From assembly GCA_947359465.1 (NCBI GenBank), contig OX375872.1:130671453-130735452 (forward strand): a DNA stretch of 64,000 nucleotides. Reading direction: 5' to 3'. Of this stretch, positions 31,055 to 42,579 are shown one piece after another; position 1 is the first letter of the stretch; each line of letters opens with the position of its first letter. The DNA comes from Metellina segmentata. Lineage: Eukaryota > Arthropoda > Arachnida > Araneae > Tetragnathidae. The notes below the pieces were generated by a model. That model was not told the DNA's origin and did not search any database. It worked only from the letters and a program-made list of their open reading frames with translations. The translations under genes and the position numbers were made by a program.

Positions 31055-31370
31055 AGTATTGGCATTAGAATTCATGTTACACTGCAGCAACACAACGGGC
31101 TAATGGCGTAGGATGGATCCCGAAGGGAAAGGTTCGAGGACAACATCTCGTAATTTTGAACATCGGTCATATTATGACGTCGACGCTTGAGCTGCCACTC
31201 CCTCTCCAAACTTCCGTAAACCGTCAACGTAAGGAAATTTATAGGAACATGAACGTGAACGATTGAACGTGCACCAGCTCCTGCATACACGTCGATATTT
31301 CGTTGGATGGAATTTTGAATTTGCAACCTTCCGGTTGCAAAGTCGTGACTCGAACAACTAGCACAGTTTC
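31055..31370 (-). mobile_element. SINE type A, nearly full length, reverse orientation
   Basis: Reverse complement of the family: CAGCAACACAACGGGCTAAT, GGATCCCGAAGGGAAAGG, CTCGTAATTTTGAACATCGG, CTCTCCAAACTTCCGTAAAC, GTGCACCAGCTCC, and a head remnant with GCAACCTTCCGGTTGCAAAG. Diverged in the centre. The 113-codon minus frame covering it is not a gene. Confidence 0.75.
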
Positions 31371-31574
31371 CAACCAAAACATTCCAAGAAAGTGCTAAAT
31401 TTTTTGTGTACAAAAGCCTTCACATGAGGTGACCATTCATACGTATTACAGTTTCTTAACCAAAAAATTTTTAAGGCACTAAGCTTCGAAAAAGCACTAA
31501 TTATCTTACACGTACAAAATGCAGGCAAATATTCCTGGTACCTCTTCATCTCTAAAGTTATATCCAAAAGGACA

Positions 31575-32090
31575 CATACCTACGATAGTAATTCTGGAAT
31601 CGTTTGCACTTGCATAGTAAATTTAATAACGTAATTCTAAAATCGTTTGCACTTGCGCACTAAGTATAATAATTCTTGGATAGGTGAAACATACGTTTGA
31701 AAGGGTTCCAGTTTAAAATTCGGTACAAAACTACGTGTAATCTCGTTCTAGAAATATCAACTTTCCATGTCGAGATGATTCCTGAGGTTGATATAATTTT
31801 TAGGATTGAATATCTCGGTATATAAAGGTAGTAAAATCATGAAATTTCATATTTAAACTAATTTAACGATACAGAATCTGACTGTGGCATCAAAACATGG
31901 TGTTCTTATAAGAAATTTCATTGTTTGTGCATAATTTGTTTTGAAGACTTTCCCTTATGCAATTGTTTTAGATTTTAATTTGTAGATGACGTTATTCCCT
32001 ATTGAATGATACCTTTGAATTTGCTCCAGTATGAATAGTGCTTGAAATAAAGGAGATGGCACGTTTTTTTCAGCGATTGCACCAAATATA
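31575..32090 (-). repeat. Dispersed repeat, inverted partner of the 46.2-kb element
   Basis: Shares, in reverse complement, GATAGTAATTCTGGAATCG with TTTGCACTTG, ATCAAAACATGGTGTT, TTATTCCCTATTGAATGATA, CCTTTGAATTTGCTCCAGTA and TGAATAGTGCTTGAA with the element at 46160-47275. It represents about half of that element with one identifiable terminus at its right end. Confidence 0.65.
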
Positions 32091-32830
32091 TTCTACAAGA
32101 TAATATCTATTTATTCGTAGTATTATTTTCAAAAAAAAAAAATTCTCAAAAGTATCAAATTTGTTTTATGTACAGAATATATTCATAAAAGGTAATACAT
32201 ACTGACTCCCATATTTTTCAAAACCAAAAATTTCTGAAATATCAAATTTGTTTTATGCAGGTACATAAAATAGATTCACAAAATGTGATATATATTCAAC
32301 CATAGTACTTTTAAAAGAAACATTTTTTTCTAAACTTATCAAATTTTTAGTAGTGCAAAATACATTCATAAAAGTTTATATCTACTCACTCCTCTAGCAT
32401 TTTCAAAACAAGAAATTCCCAAAAGTACCAAATTCGTTGTATGTATAAAATACATTTATATAATGTGATATATATTCACCCATATCATGTTTTCAAAACA
32501 GAAAATTTCCAAAATTATAAAATTGTATTTGTGTATAAAATATATTCATTTAAAGTGATATCGCTACACCCATATCGTATTTTCAAAACAGAAAAACTCC
32601 CAAAAGTATTTTTTATGTTATAATCGTATTTAAATATGGCGATAGCTCTTCACTTAAGAAATCTGCATTTCAGAGAAATTAATTTCAAAAATGGTATTAA
32701 TTTGTTTATGTACATAATACATTCATATAAGGTGATAGCTATTACTGATACTGTAATATTTTAAACAAAAGGTATTTCTAAAATCTTACATTTAAAAATG
32801 AATCATACATTTTTGCAATGTACAAAACTT
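32091..32830. repeat. 105-bp degenerate tandem array
   Basis: About seven units of the form TTTTCAAAACAGAAAATTCC, CAAAAGTATCAAATTTGTTT, TATGTATAAAATACATTCAT and AAAATGTGATATATATTCAC. AT-rich, with no coding potential. Confidence 0.8.
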
Positions 32831-33035
32831 GGAAGAGTCCATTTTACCTGTGTTTAATGTAACTGTTCAAAAATTTTAACTCCAACAACGCCAAATTTCC
32901 GGCGACATTTGGTATTAAATATCTTAATACATTTTTTTTCGCGATATACCATCTTCCCATGGTTTCAAAAACATCAATACCCAATTTGGTTCCAGTCCTT
33001 TTGTTCGATTTCGCTACAGATGCCTCCAAACACGG

Positions 33036-33064
33036 GAAAATATTTCATGACCACCCCGTGTAAG
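33036..33064 (-). repeat. Transposon-end-like sequence
   Basis: The minus strand reads TTACACGGGGTGGTCATGAA followed by ATATTTTCC, the look of a Tc1/mariner-type terminus, and a 61-codon minus frame (33029-32844) follows directly inside it. I found no matching inverted end in the next few kilobases and do not recognise the frame, so this is at most a solo end. Confidence 0.3.
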
Positions 33065-34078
33065 GATTTTTAACACATAACAAACATTCAGATTTATTTA
33101 TCCTTGTAAATCAAGTTTTTAAAAAGTGAATAATAAATATTCAGTAGCGCGCTTAAATATGCTAATTGATTTCCAGATTCCGCTTTTTATGGTTGCTAAT
33201 AAAAAGAAGCTCCATTAACATTTCATTTAATTTTACTATAATGTTTGCCGATCTCATTCTTGAAAGAGATTTGGCATATGTAATTGGCGATTAAAAATAA
33301 TTTTATTTGATACATTGCGAGTGAAGTTATTTATTTAATAAGTGTTTCTTACTTTATTAATAAAAAATCTAATTGATTGATCTCCAAAATCAAATTAATT
33401 TTTTTGGTTTAAAAATATTCGTATCCTGAGCATAACTAATTATAACCATGCCTTGGAGCTTATAGCTCAACGTACCTATCATAACTTAGAAACATTTTTA
33501 GTAACTTTCAAGGATTAGATGCACCAATTTGTTTTGATAGCTAAAATGTTCATCGTCTTGTCGTCTTATATAATTCGAACATTTATGATGCTAATTAAAC
33601 AAAATTTTGTGTTATTATTACAGTTAGCGATACCGTATCTAATGAAATATTTCTTCACTTTTAGAGAAACTTTTGGGGAAATGTAAAATCAATTACTTGT
33701 CGGCCTCGTAATGTCAGCGTAATTATATTTCTTTGAAGCTGCAGTTTACTCATTTTTAAGGTTTCTATATATGTCGTATTTAATTACATTAATTGCTGCT
33801 ATTTCTGAGTTAAATTTAATTACGTTAACTATTACAATTTTTGTAATTGATGTTGAATAAGTAAATTATATTTTGTAGCAAGGATTGAAAGCATTAATGA
33901 AAATTAATTGGACTCAAAATTGAATTATAACTTTTTTCCCTTCTAAAACTATTTATTGACAGACAGACAAATGGATGGCTTGTGCAAATTATGTTGGTTT
34001 TTTTCTAAAAATAAAATCCTTTGAAAATATTATTTTGGTACTTTCTTAAATATAGAATCCTTTTCAACGATTATATTT
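33065..34078. other. AT-rich stretch, many TAATTG and TTAAT words
   Basis: About 1 kb without tandem repeats or dispersed families that I recognise. Dense homeodomain-like words (TAATTG, ATTAAT) are expected by chance at this composition. Nothing firm. Confidence 0.4.
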
Positions 34079-34845
34079 ATAGCCACTACGTTGCCCGTGA
34101 CAATTCGTTTCGTGGGGTCAGGTGAGACCACTGCTCGCTAACCCCCCGGTGATTGCTAATTCGAAGGCTATTGGATAACAGCCATAACGGCGTTGTCTGT
34201 AGTGTTGTTTTTCGAAGCAAACCAATTGGGAATTCATAGCCTATTGGATAACAACCATCACGGCGTAGCCCGTGGTGTCGGTTTGCTAAGCAAATCTCAT
34301 TGTTAAATGCGGTCAAATTTGAATTGCGAAGAGATCCAATCAACGTGACGTCACAATCTCTAGCAAAAATATAAATATATTGAATTGAAAAGTTATTTAT
34401 TAAAAGAAAAACAAATGTATAAGGTAACTATCTGGTGTAAAATTTTCCTCAGATTTCAAATCCGTGTTGGCATTTTCAATCTACCTTTAACGATCGCGAT
34501 TTTACAAAAAGAACTAAACAATGCAAGCCAAAATGTTTTTATTTGTTTTGCTTTCCTTCGCTGGAAGCGTTTGAACGCAGGAAACGGAATTTTAAAGGAA
34601 GTCATATTTTTAGGTATCGATCAAATGTGAAATTTTCCTCAGATTTAAAATCCGTTGAAATTCTTACTCTATCTTTGACGATCTAAGATATAGAAAAAAG
34701 AACTGCATAACTCCAGTTAAAACTTTATTTCTTTTTTTCCTTTGCTGAAAAATCATTCCCTCGCAAAATGAAACGGAAAAACAAATTTTGAATCTGTAAT
34801 TTAAATTCATTAAGGTGAACGAACCCCTTACAGGGTTAAAAGTCA
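34079..34845. mobile_element. Dispersed repeat family X, copy 1, ending at (TA)n
   Basis: Starts near TAGCCACTACGTTGCCCGTG, has GGTCAGGTGAGACCACTGCT, CTAACCCCCCGGTGATTG, GATCCAATCAACGTGACGTC, and two subunits resembling GTGTAAAATTTTCCTCAGAT with TTTAACGATC and AAAAAGAACTAAACAATG. The same order occurs at 36.37-37.47 kb and 58.45-59.15 kb. Ends against a long (TA)n. Transposon class unresolved. Confidence 0.7.
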
Positions 34846-34854
34846 CACATATAA

Positions 34855-35243
<389 letters not shown>

Positions 35244-35319
35244 TGTGTTCTGCATCCAACCACAGAACTTTGGCCCCTCCATGACTGAAAAAATATCTTA
35301 CATTTATTTCACTTTCTAA

Positions 35320-35705
35320 AGGAATGTTGAAGCAAATATTGTACGCGCGAGATATATGGGAGGGTCAGGTCAAATAAATCGTAGCTGCTTAAATACGTGT
35401 GTGAGTACTTACGTCCTTACGTACGAGCTGATCAGAGCAGAGTTTTATGGACTGCATGTTATTCCCCGTTGTTAAAACATCGCTCATTTCATTTTAAAAA
35501 GCACAATCTGTGCGGGAATCCATGGTCCGATGCATCTGGAGGGGGAGCATGAATTGACTCACTCGTTCCTCATTGGTCGAAGCCATCCTCATAGGTAATT
35601 CTCTGGTCGATTTTCGAATTACGCAGCCTGCAGGCCTGATTCTTGCCCCGAGTCTACCCCGCTTGCTTGCACACGCTGCTGCTTACACACAAATCTAACT
35701 CATTT
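35320..35705. other. GC-richer non-repetitive island 5
   Basis: Contrasts in composition with its neighbours and has no repeat recognised elsewhere. Includes GTACGCGCGAGATATATGGG, ACGTCCTTACGTACGAGC and GACTCACTCGTTCCTCATTG. No ORF. Candidate conserved noncoding DNA. Confidence 0.35.
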
Positions 35706-38095
35706 TAGTGCGCGGCGACTTTCTCGATTGCCCAACATCGCTGAAGACTTTGGTATTGAACATTGGGAAGCTTGTGTGGGATTACTCGGGTAAGAAAAGT
35801 CCCGGATTTGGGAAAGTTTATGGAACATTTACTTGCTTTAGCGATACAGTGACGATGCAAATTAATGACCTTGTCAGTACACATACGTGTTCAGTCAAAT
35901 TAATTTCATTAAAATAAATATAACATTTAAGGGGCCAAAAAGAATTGTATGAATTGTCGCGCACCAGCTCTATAAATTGTATTAACTATCTCGATTGAAC
36001 TCCATACCCGAAGATCTTGGCTATCGAACATTGAGAAACATGTGTCGAATAGCCCATGGTAAAAAAGGCCCAAGTTTGGGAGATTTTATGTAGCATTTGC
36101 TTGCTTTAACGATACATGGAAGATGCAAACTTGTCTATAGACAAACGTATTGAGTGAAATCAACTTTTTAAAATTAAATTGAAAAAGTAATTGTCAATCG
36201 ACTAAAAGTAATTGACTTTTACATGAATAGTGGCAAATCAACTATATAAAATGTCTTAAACATTTCGATTGCCCAAAATCGTTGAAGATTTAAGTATTGA
36301 ATATTGGTAATCTTGTGTGGGATAAATCTGAGAAGAAAAGAGGTTTTGGACTTACGGAAATTTTATGAAATACTAGCCACTGGCGTGGCCAGCACAGCGT
36401 TGCCCGTGGCAGTTATTTTCGTGCAGTCAGGTGTGACAACTGCTCGCTAACACCCCAGTGATTGTTAATTCAAAGCCTATCGGATACCAGCCATCATGAC
36501 ATTGACAGTGACAGTAATTTTCGTGCGGGTCAGGTGTGACCACTGCTCACTAACCCCCCGGTGATTTCTAATTCAAAATCTATTGGATAACAGCCACTAT
36601 GAAGTTGCCTGTGGTGTTTCAAATGGAAATTCAAAACCAAACGGAAATTCGTAGCCTATTGGAATGAATTAAATTTGGTTTGCTTCGCAAACCAACACCA
36701 CGGGCAACGCAGTGATGTCCGTCATTGTCAAATTTGGCCAAATTCCAATTGCGAAGAGATCCAATCGGCGTGACGTCATAATCTCTTCAAAAATATAAAT
36801 ATTTAATAGAAAAATTATTTATTAAAAGTAAATAAAATGCAAAGTATCGATTTGGTGTAAAATTTTCCGCTGATTTCAAATTCGTTGAAATTTTTAATCT
36901 ATCTTTAACGATCCCGATTTTACAAAAAAGAACTAAACAATGACAGTCAAAATGTTTTTTATTTGTTTTGCTGAGTGCAGGAAATGAAATCTGTAATTTC
37001 TCGAATCTCGAATTCTGTGCAATCTTCTCCGTCATTCTACGCAAGGGCGTTCGTATTGGAAAAAATATAAAATTTAAATTTAAAAATTATATATTTAAAG
37101 AAATTCATATTTTTAGGTATCGATCTAATGTGAAATTTTTCGCATATTTCAAATCCTTTGAAATTTTTACTCTATACTTAACGCTAGGAGATAGAAAAAA
37201 GAACTCAATATCTTCAATTAAAACTTTTTATTTGTTTTGTTCTTCGCCTGAAAGCGTACCTCAGCAAAATCAAAATGTCCAAAGAAAACAATGGTAATTA
37301 AATTCCATTAAATTAATTTAAATATGTTCTAGATTAAATTTAAAAATTCGGACTTCGTACAAAAATTGAAAAAAAATTCGGACTACCTCTATGCCCAAGT
37401 CCCATTATTGTAAGTGCCATAGATTCCTCGGGACAGTCCACGCTAGCACGCAGACAAACACTTCCTTTTACAATATTAGAGATGCATTGGCTTTAGAGAC
37501 GACACGTGGAAGGTGCTAATAAAGCACCTTGTATATAGACCCGCGTGTTTAGTATAACCAACTTCATGCACATAAATTGAATATTTAAAGCGACACCACA
37601 TAATTGAATGGTGCTTGAATGCTGGCAAACCAACTCTATAAAATGTCTTAAATATATCGATTGACAAGGATCTCTAAGAACCTTGGGTATTGGACAGTGT
37701 GAAACAAGTGAGCAAATTCTCGGAAGTAAACCAACCGTTCAGGAAATTTCAGGTGTCAGGAAACCGTTCAGGAAACATTAAAATGGTACAAAGGTTATTT
37801 ACACAATCCCAAAAAGTGCAAATCAATATTTAAAAAAATCTTAGATATTTTTATTTTTGAATATTGCTGATTTTACCATTGCTTGGGAGTCTTGAGTCTT
37901 GCTTGGGTTAATTCGAGGGAAAAAGGCATTGGGTAGGGATATTTTTTGGAAAATATACTCGCTTTAGCGAGACATAGAAAATGCAAATACCAAGTTGTGG
38001 TTTGACACATTTTTTGGAGTGTCAAATAAACTTTATCAAAATAAATTAAACATTTAACGAGCCTAAAAAAACTGACTATTATAGTATTATATCAG
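35706..38095. repeat. 270-bp tandem array split by a family X element
   Basis: Units begin near 35723, 35992 and 36265 with CTCGATTGCCCAACATCGCT, then GTATTGAACATTGGGAAGC, TTGTGTGGGATTACTCGGG, TTTGGGAAAGTTTATGGAAC, TTGCTTTAGCGATACA, and ATGCAAATTAATGACC-like text. The third unit is interrupted at about 36371 and resumes at about 37470, followed by two more units. The 69-codon frame at 35708 is part of one unit. Confidence 0.8.
36372..37469. mobile_element. Dispersed repeat family X, copy 2, within the 270-bp array
   Basis: Begins ACTAGCCACTGGCGTGGCC and CAGCACAGCGTTGCCCGTGG, with two diverged copies of the GGTCAGGTGTGACCACTGCT block, CTTCGCAAACCAACACCACG, CAATCGGCGTGACGTCATAA and two ACGATCCCGATTTTACAAAA-like subunits. 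Near the right end are CCCATTATTGTAAGTGCCAT and ACGCAGACAAACACTTCC. The interrupted 270-bp unit defines the insertion borders to within about 10 bp. Confidence 0.75.
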
Positions 38096-38105
38096 TAGTG
38101 GTTAA

Positions 38106-38315
38106 CCATTCTGGTAATTGTCTCGACGAGTTATCTCGTCATTACCGATCTAATCTTGATGGATGATATTTCTCATTACAAAGGAACCTGACCGAATCTT
38201 GATCCCGTCATCATCAAAATTCGAGCGCCAATATCTTCGTAACGAGATAGATTGTCAGTATCGAAATTTGTCATACCGCGATAGACGAGATATCTCGTCG
38301 AAACCACTTGGATGG
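38106..38315 (-). mobile_element. Palindromic TTAA element, copy G, full length
   Basis: TTAA (38102-38105) precedes CCATTCTGGTAATTGTCTCG; the right end is GAAACCACTTGGATGG. It includes the perfect palindrome GACGAGATATCTCGTC at 38284-38299 and ACGAGTTATCTCGTCATT near the left end. The right-hand TTAA is lost (CTGA). Confidence 0.75.
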
Positions 38316-38365
38316 CTGACAAATAAACCTTGTGATTACAGCTGTATAGTATATAATTGGTGCGA

Positions 38366-38383
38366 TTCTCTCTCTCTCTCTCT
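38366..38383. repeat. (TC)n microsatellite
   Basis: Eight to nine TC dinucleotides. Confidence 0.9.
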
Positions 38384-38515
38384 TAATAATTTTCAAGATA
38401 TAACTGCTATACCGGCCGCAGTCAAAAAGTTAAACTTCTTTTCCTTGGATTATATTCGTCTAAATGAGCTTTCTTTGTTAAGAAATGATTTGTCACATAC
38501 CCATAGACGGATGGG

Positions 38516-38705
38516 TATGTAGGTATATAATTAACGTCGCAATGGGGCAACACATCGGGGTATTGTGACAGTCCGGGATCAATTCCGATTGGAAACATCC
38601 AAGGACAACGCAACGTAATTTTGAACCAATTTCAGATGACGAGGTCACACCCAGACCTACTCTCCAAACATCTACAAGGCACCAACGTGAGCATTGACGG
38701 GCGTA
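38516..38705 (-). mobile_element. SINE type A, 3-prime half, reverse orientation
   Basis: Starts with the reverse tail GTAGGTATATAATTAACGTC, then GTCCGGGATCAATTCCGATT, CAACGTAATTTTGAACC, AGATGACGAGGTCACACCC, CTCTCCAAACATC and CACCAACGTGAGCATTG. A 10-bp stem with 6-nt loop (38495-38520, ACATACCCAT and ATGGGTATGT) overlaps its start. Confidence 0.8.
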
Positions 38706-39454
38706 TGCTTTGAGTTAATATTCCTAACTTTTTAACTGAAACCTTACGAATGCATTTTGTAGGTGTTATTCCAAAACTCTTAAACTATCTCCCCTTTGTT
38801 TGAGTGCCCACGCATGGCTTCACCATTGAGTATTCACCCCATTGAGAATTCAGCTTTAAACGCATAAGACTGCCAACGACAAAACAGTTCTGTACCCATG
38901 AGACTCCCAAACAATACGCCTAACACAGCCACAAGAAAACTCCTTATTCACATGGCTATTTACGTCTCAATAATGAGAGTCGTCAGTTGACCATCCAATA
39001 AATTCCCGCTGTCTAAAGTGAAGCCATACTGCTCAAAACGCTCTGCCACTATTTTCCAGACCGCATTGTGTCTTCAAAGGAAGACACAGGAAAGACTGAT
39101 AAGGATATTCAAAAGAGATAGGAAACAAAGCTTGAAAGCACTCAGTACGCCGAGTTATTGACTCCTCTTGGACAATAACTGCGATTCCTTCGTTAGAATT
39201 CGATTAGGGGGAAGCCAGACAAAGAGTCCAAGTGCTTTGACTATTCCTTAGAAAATCATTCCAGGGTTACTAATTCTGGAGGAAATCATTTCAAAACTAG
39301 CGGGTTATTATTGCTTAGATGAGCTAATCCGACGCGCTTTCAGCAGCGTTTTGTTTTTTAAAATATTAGCGAAGATTATTCGTGGGGGATTGGACTTAAA
39401 AGAGACTAAAAATCAAATTAACGAATCTTTACGAATGCTCTTTTGTTGTGATCG

Positions 39455-39575
39455 TCATATAAACGTAGTTCAAAATTACGTGGTGTTTTCCTCGAAACCT
39501 TTCCCTTCAGGTTTGATCCTGGACCGTCGCCAATTGCCTGCTGCGTCCTTCCAATTAAAATGCCTACCTCCCTTT
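39455..39575 (+). mobile_element. SINE type A 3-prime fragment
   Basis: GTAGTTCAAAATTACGTGGT, TCCTCGAAACCTTTCCCTTC, TGATCCTGGACCGTCGCCAA and a tail AATTAAAATGCCTACCTCCC. Confidence 0.75.
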
Positions 39576-39903
39576 TTGTGAATGCTGCTCAGTGCGCTTA
39601 AAATATTTACTGGGTGCTCAACAAAATGTATCGAGTTATTGCTTATGTAGTAGTACTAATCCAACTTGCTTTCAATAATGCTTTTTGGAGTTGAAATGTT
39701 AAAGAATTATTCTATGATTGGAGATCACTATAAAAACTCCTTTCTTGTGAGTGCTCGATGTCCAATAATTGTTTACAACAATGCTTTTTGGGGGTTGAAG
39801 TGTTAAATAGAATTATTCATATTGGAGATAAAGAAGAGCAGACATTAGTCAGTAGATCATTATGAAATCTTCTTTGTTGTGAATGCAGCTCGATGTATTG
39901 AAA

Positions 39904-40073
39904 CCCACTAAGTGGTTTCAACAAGGTATCTTGTCATCAAGATATTTCTGATTTTTTCGGATGACAAGATTAAGATCTGGCCAATATTTTTGAAACGACG
40001 AGATATTTCGTTCATCAAGATCTGGTCAGTTTTGTTAAGGACGAGATACCACATCAAGGCAACCATCAGAAGG
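39904..40073 (+). mobile_element. Palindromic TTAA element, copy H
   Basis: Left end CCCACTAAGTGGTTTCAACA; right end AAGGCAACCATCAGAAGGG followed by TTAA (40074-40077). The interior has ATCAAGATATTTCTGATTTT, ACGACGAGATATTTCGTTCA and TCAAGATCTGGTCAGTTTTG. It is shorter than the consensus by one internal unit. It is inserted in a unit of the 240-bp array. Confidence 0.75.
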
Positions 40074-40228
40074 GTTAAATGTTTACTACGTATCCCATAG
40101 AAAGTATAGAGTTATTGCTTATGTGGTAGCACAAATCCAACTTGTTTTCAACAGTGATTTTTGTTTGAAGACTAGAGAGAATTATTCATATGATTATAGA
40201 TAATGAATAGTAGAAATTATCTAGATCT

Positions 40229-40620
40229 TTCGCGGTAGCTCAGTCAGTAGAGCGTTGGGCTCGCATCGGAAGGGTTGTGGGTTCTGTCCTCGGCGGAGCC
40301 TGCAATTCTGATGGTTGCGAGATCGGCTCTTTTACCTGGCTAAAGACCGTCGTGTTCGCTAATAGTGGCTGGGGCACGTTAAAAAGGTCGTGGTCACAAA
40401 GTCCCCCATGTCCCCATACCAAATAAATACCTCTGGGGGTACCTGATCAGGGGGTTATCGGCCTCTGATCGGGACCTAAATTTCGATATGTGTGAGTGAA
40501 TGGATGTGTGAAACGGACCTTCCTGTAAAACGGATGTGTCATGTATGAAGAAGTCCAACCCTCCGGGGCAATGGCACCCCCAATTGGGCCATATATGGCC
40601 CGCACGACTACAACAACAAC
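40229..40620 (+). mobile_element. tRNA-headed SINE (type B), full length, 10-bp target duplication
   Basis: The tRNA-like head GCGGTAGCTCAGTCAGTAGA has a textbook A box (TAGCTCAGTCAG); the B box (GGGTTCTGTCC) is degraded. The body includes GCTAATAGTGGCTGGGGCAC, ATAAATACCTCTGGGGG, GGGTTATCGGCCTCTGATC and CCAATTGGGCCATATATGGC. It ends in ACTACAACAACAAC, a CAA-type tail. ATCTAGATCT flanks it exactly (40219-40228 and 40621-40630), so the element borders are defined. It is not a functional tRNA gene. Confidence 0.9.
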
Positions 40621-40860
40621 ATCTAGATCTATATGAAAACGTATTTGCTGTGAATGCAGCTCGATTATGCTTAAATGTTTACTGACTAAGCAATAAAACT
40701 ATCGAGCTCTTATTGATTGTAGTGTTAATCTAATGCGGTTTTAAGTTAGTTAGGGCAAATAAGAGTAATACGGAATATACTATACGTCATAGTTACATGA
40801 GAATATGAAAATGTATTCGTTGACGGGATCTATTGGGTGAAATAGTTAATGAATTCTTTC

Positions 40861-41095
40861 AACCTCTAGAACGATTCTATTTTCCTTCCTTAGAATAGAA
40901 AGTCCTTTCGAAAGATTCTACTTTTCTTTCCTTAGAATTGAATCCCTGGAAATATTATGTTTCTCATTTCCTTGGAGTAGCATTTGGAAATATTCTATTA
41001 GTAAAGAAGGTCAAAACTAGTTAGACGTCCAATAGGAAGAGCTTCCGATTAAAAAGTGGAATTATACGTGTGAACTCCTCAGAGAGTTAAAAAAT
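40861..41095. repeat. S40 minisatellite with right-end module
   Basis: Four S40 units (GAACGATTCTATTTTCCTTC, TTAGAATTGAATCCCTGG), then the recurrent module GGTCAAAACTAGTTAGACGT, TGGAATTATACGTGTGAACT and CCTCAGAGAGTTAA. Confidence 0.75.
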
Positions 41096-42015
41096 GTCAT
41101 AGCTTATAAAACCACTTATCTTCTGAATTAAATATTCAGTTTAATTTAAAATTTCCGATAGACAGGTCACTGTGTATAAATAATTTATCAGAGTGCTGTA
41201 TAAGGTAGCCTTTTCTAACTAACTTACTGATTCCTTATTTTTAAAGCAAGTATAAAAGTGCTTTTCACTCTTAAATAAACATTTCCATAAATTATTTTAA
41301 AGGAAAATTTATCCTGTGCTATGTGAAGTACACCATAAATTGATTTTCTATACATCACATAAACCTTCAGATGTGGATTCGGTTTATATATTTTGCATTC
41401 TTTCTTCCTAAAGTGAAAAAGGTAAAATGTTTTCGAAAGCAGTCTATCAATTTAACTAAGTGAAATTTCGTGCAATAGAAAACAGTGCGTACTGTAAACT
41501 GATAAAATAATTTAATTTACATTTGGTGGATGCAGTATGAATCTTGTAAAAACAGAGCTAACGACGTAAGTCATTAAATTTATTACTCTTTATAAAGTTA
41601 AAGAAATTGTCTTCCAAAGCTATGGTGCATAAGCAAAATAAAACTAAGCTTTGTTTTTTCAGCTTCACGGTATAAATTATTATCGTAAACAGAAAAATGT
41701 ATTCAGAAGTCGGTCCTTAATTAAAAAGTAAATTTTGTCTGGTGCAATCTGCAGTGGTGAGGTACACAGTAAAAATGCCAGAAGTCAGGGTCTGATAAAA
41801 GTAATCTTCGCATTAATGTTATTTTGCTTTCTTTATTTAAAAAAAAAACACTTATTTCGAGGTCGCAGCCTCAATTTTAAAAACGAACTTAGTCAAACAC
41901 GGCAACGCACTATTGGTAAAAACAGGGTACGAATGCAAGTACGCGCTTTCTTTGTAAAAGTAAACTTCAAATTAATTTTGCTAATTTTTACGTTTCTTGC
42001 TCTCAAAGTAAAATA
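41096..42015. repeat. Possible very degenerate long-period repeat
   Basis: Phrases resembling AAAGTAAATTTTGTCTGGTG, GGAAAATTTATCCTGTGC and GAAATTTCGTGCAATAG recur at intervals of roughly 130-200 bp. The periodicity is weak. The 93-codon frame at 41735-42016 (basic, ending LILLIFTFLALKVK) has no known relative. Confidence 0.35.
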
Positions 42016-42575
42016 AAGGTAAAATTTAATTTTGACGTCGGGACGGAGTTATTATAAAAACCAACTTTGTGTCAAATGATGAGTCACCAGAATAGACAAA
42101 AATCAAGAGGAACTCCTGATTACTCGTTCTCAAGGATGACTAGACACGCTTTTTATTTTTCTTAATTTGGCAAATTTTTTGTTTTTCAATTTAAGTTCCC
42201 TACCTCTTTTCGTCTTCCTCCCAGCAATTCCATTTAGTGCTCGGTATTCTCATCACGGCTGACACTTATTCAAATTTGGAAAGAAAATTCATTATTTGAA
42301 GAGATCTCTTTTGCGAACGTGAGTGCGGAGGGATTTTTTCCTCTATCTTTTCTTCTGGGGAAACTTTTGTTTTTTCGATCCTTGAGTCTACGGGAGAGAG
42401 TGAAGTAGGGAATACGAATACGAATTCCATGTCATTCGAGTCCCCTACTCGTAACCCGGAGATACATTGTATTTCGTGCATTTGTATGTCGGACCCTGTG
42501 GAGTGAGGTTAGGAGAAAGACTGAGCTACTGTAACGGATTCTTGTGTTCGTTACAGCGTTTGTAGGTGAAGCTAT
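42016..42575. other. GC-richer non-repetitive island 6
   Basis: Distinct single-copy-looking text (CCTACCTCTTTTCGTCTTCC, GCGAACGTGAGTGCGGAGGG, CTACTCGTAACCCGG). A 71-codon minus frame (42481-42266) is not recognised. Candidate conserved noncoding DNA or part of an exon. Confidence 0.35.
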
Positions 42576-42579
42576 ATTG

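Larger units (their letters stand above)
39130..40860. repeat. 240-bp degenerate array with three insertions
   Basis: Units share AATGCAGCTCGATG, TTTACTGGGTACC, ATCGAGTTATTGCTTATGTG, a TACTAATCCAACTTGC stretch, TTCAACAATGCTTTTTG and AGAATTATTCATATGATTGG. Landmark ATCGAGTTATTGCTTATGTA or a variant occurs near 39310, 39632, 40100 and 40700. It is interrupted by a SINE tail (39455-39575), a palindromic element (39902-40077) and a type B SINE (40229-40620). Confidence 0.75.

Noticed and set aside
32844..33029. 61-codon minus frame next to a transposon-end-like sequence as a transposase
   Set aside because: No recognisable motif and no partner terminus; reported only as a weak end-like feature.
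40229..40300. Possible functional tRNA gene (good A box)
   Set aside because: The B box is degraded, and the element continues into a SINE body with an exact 10-bp target duplication.
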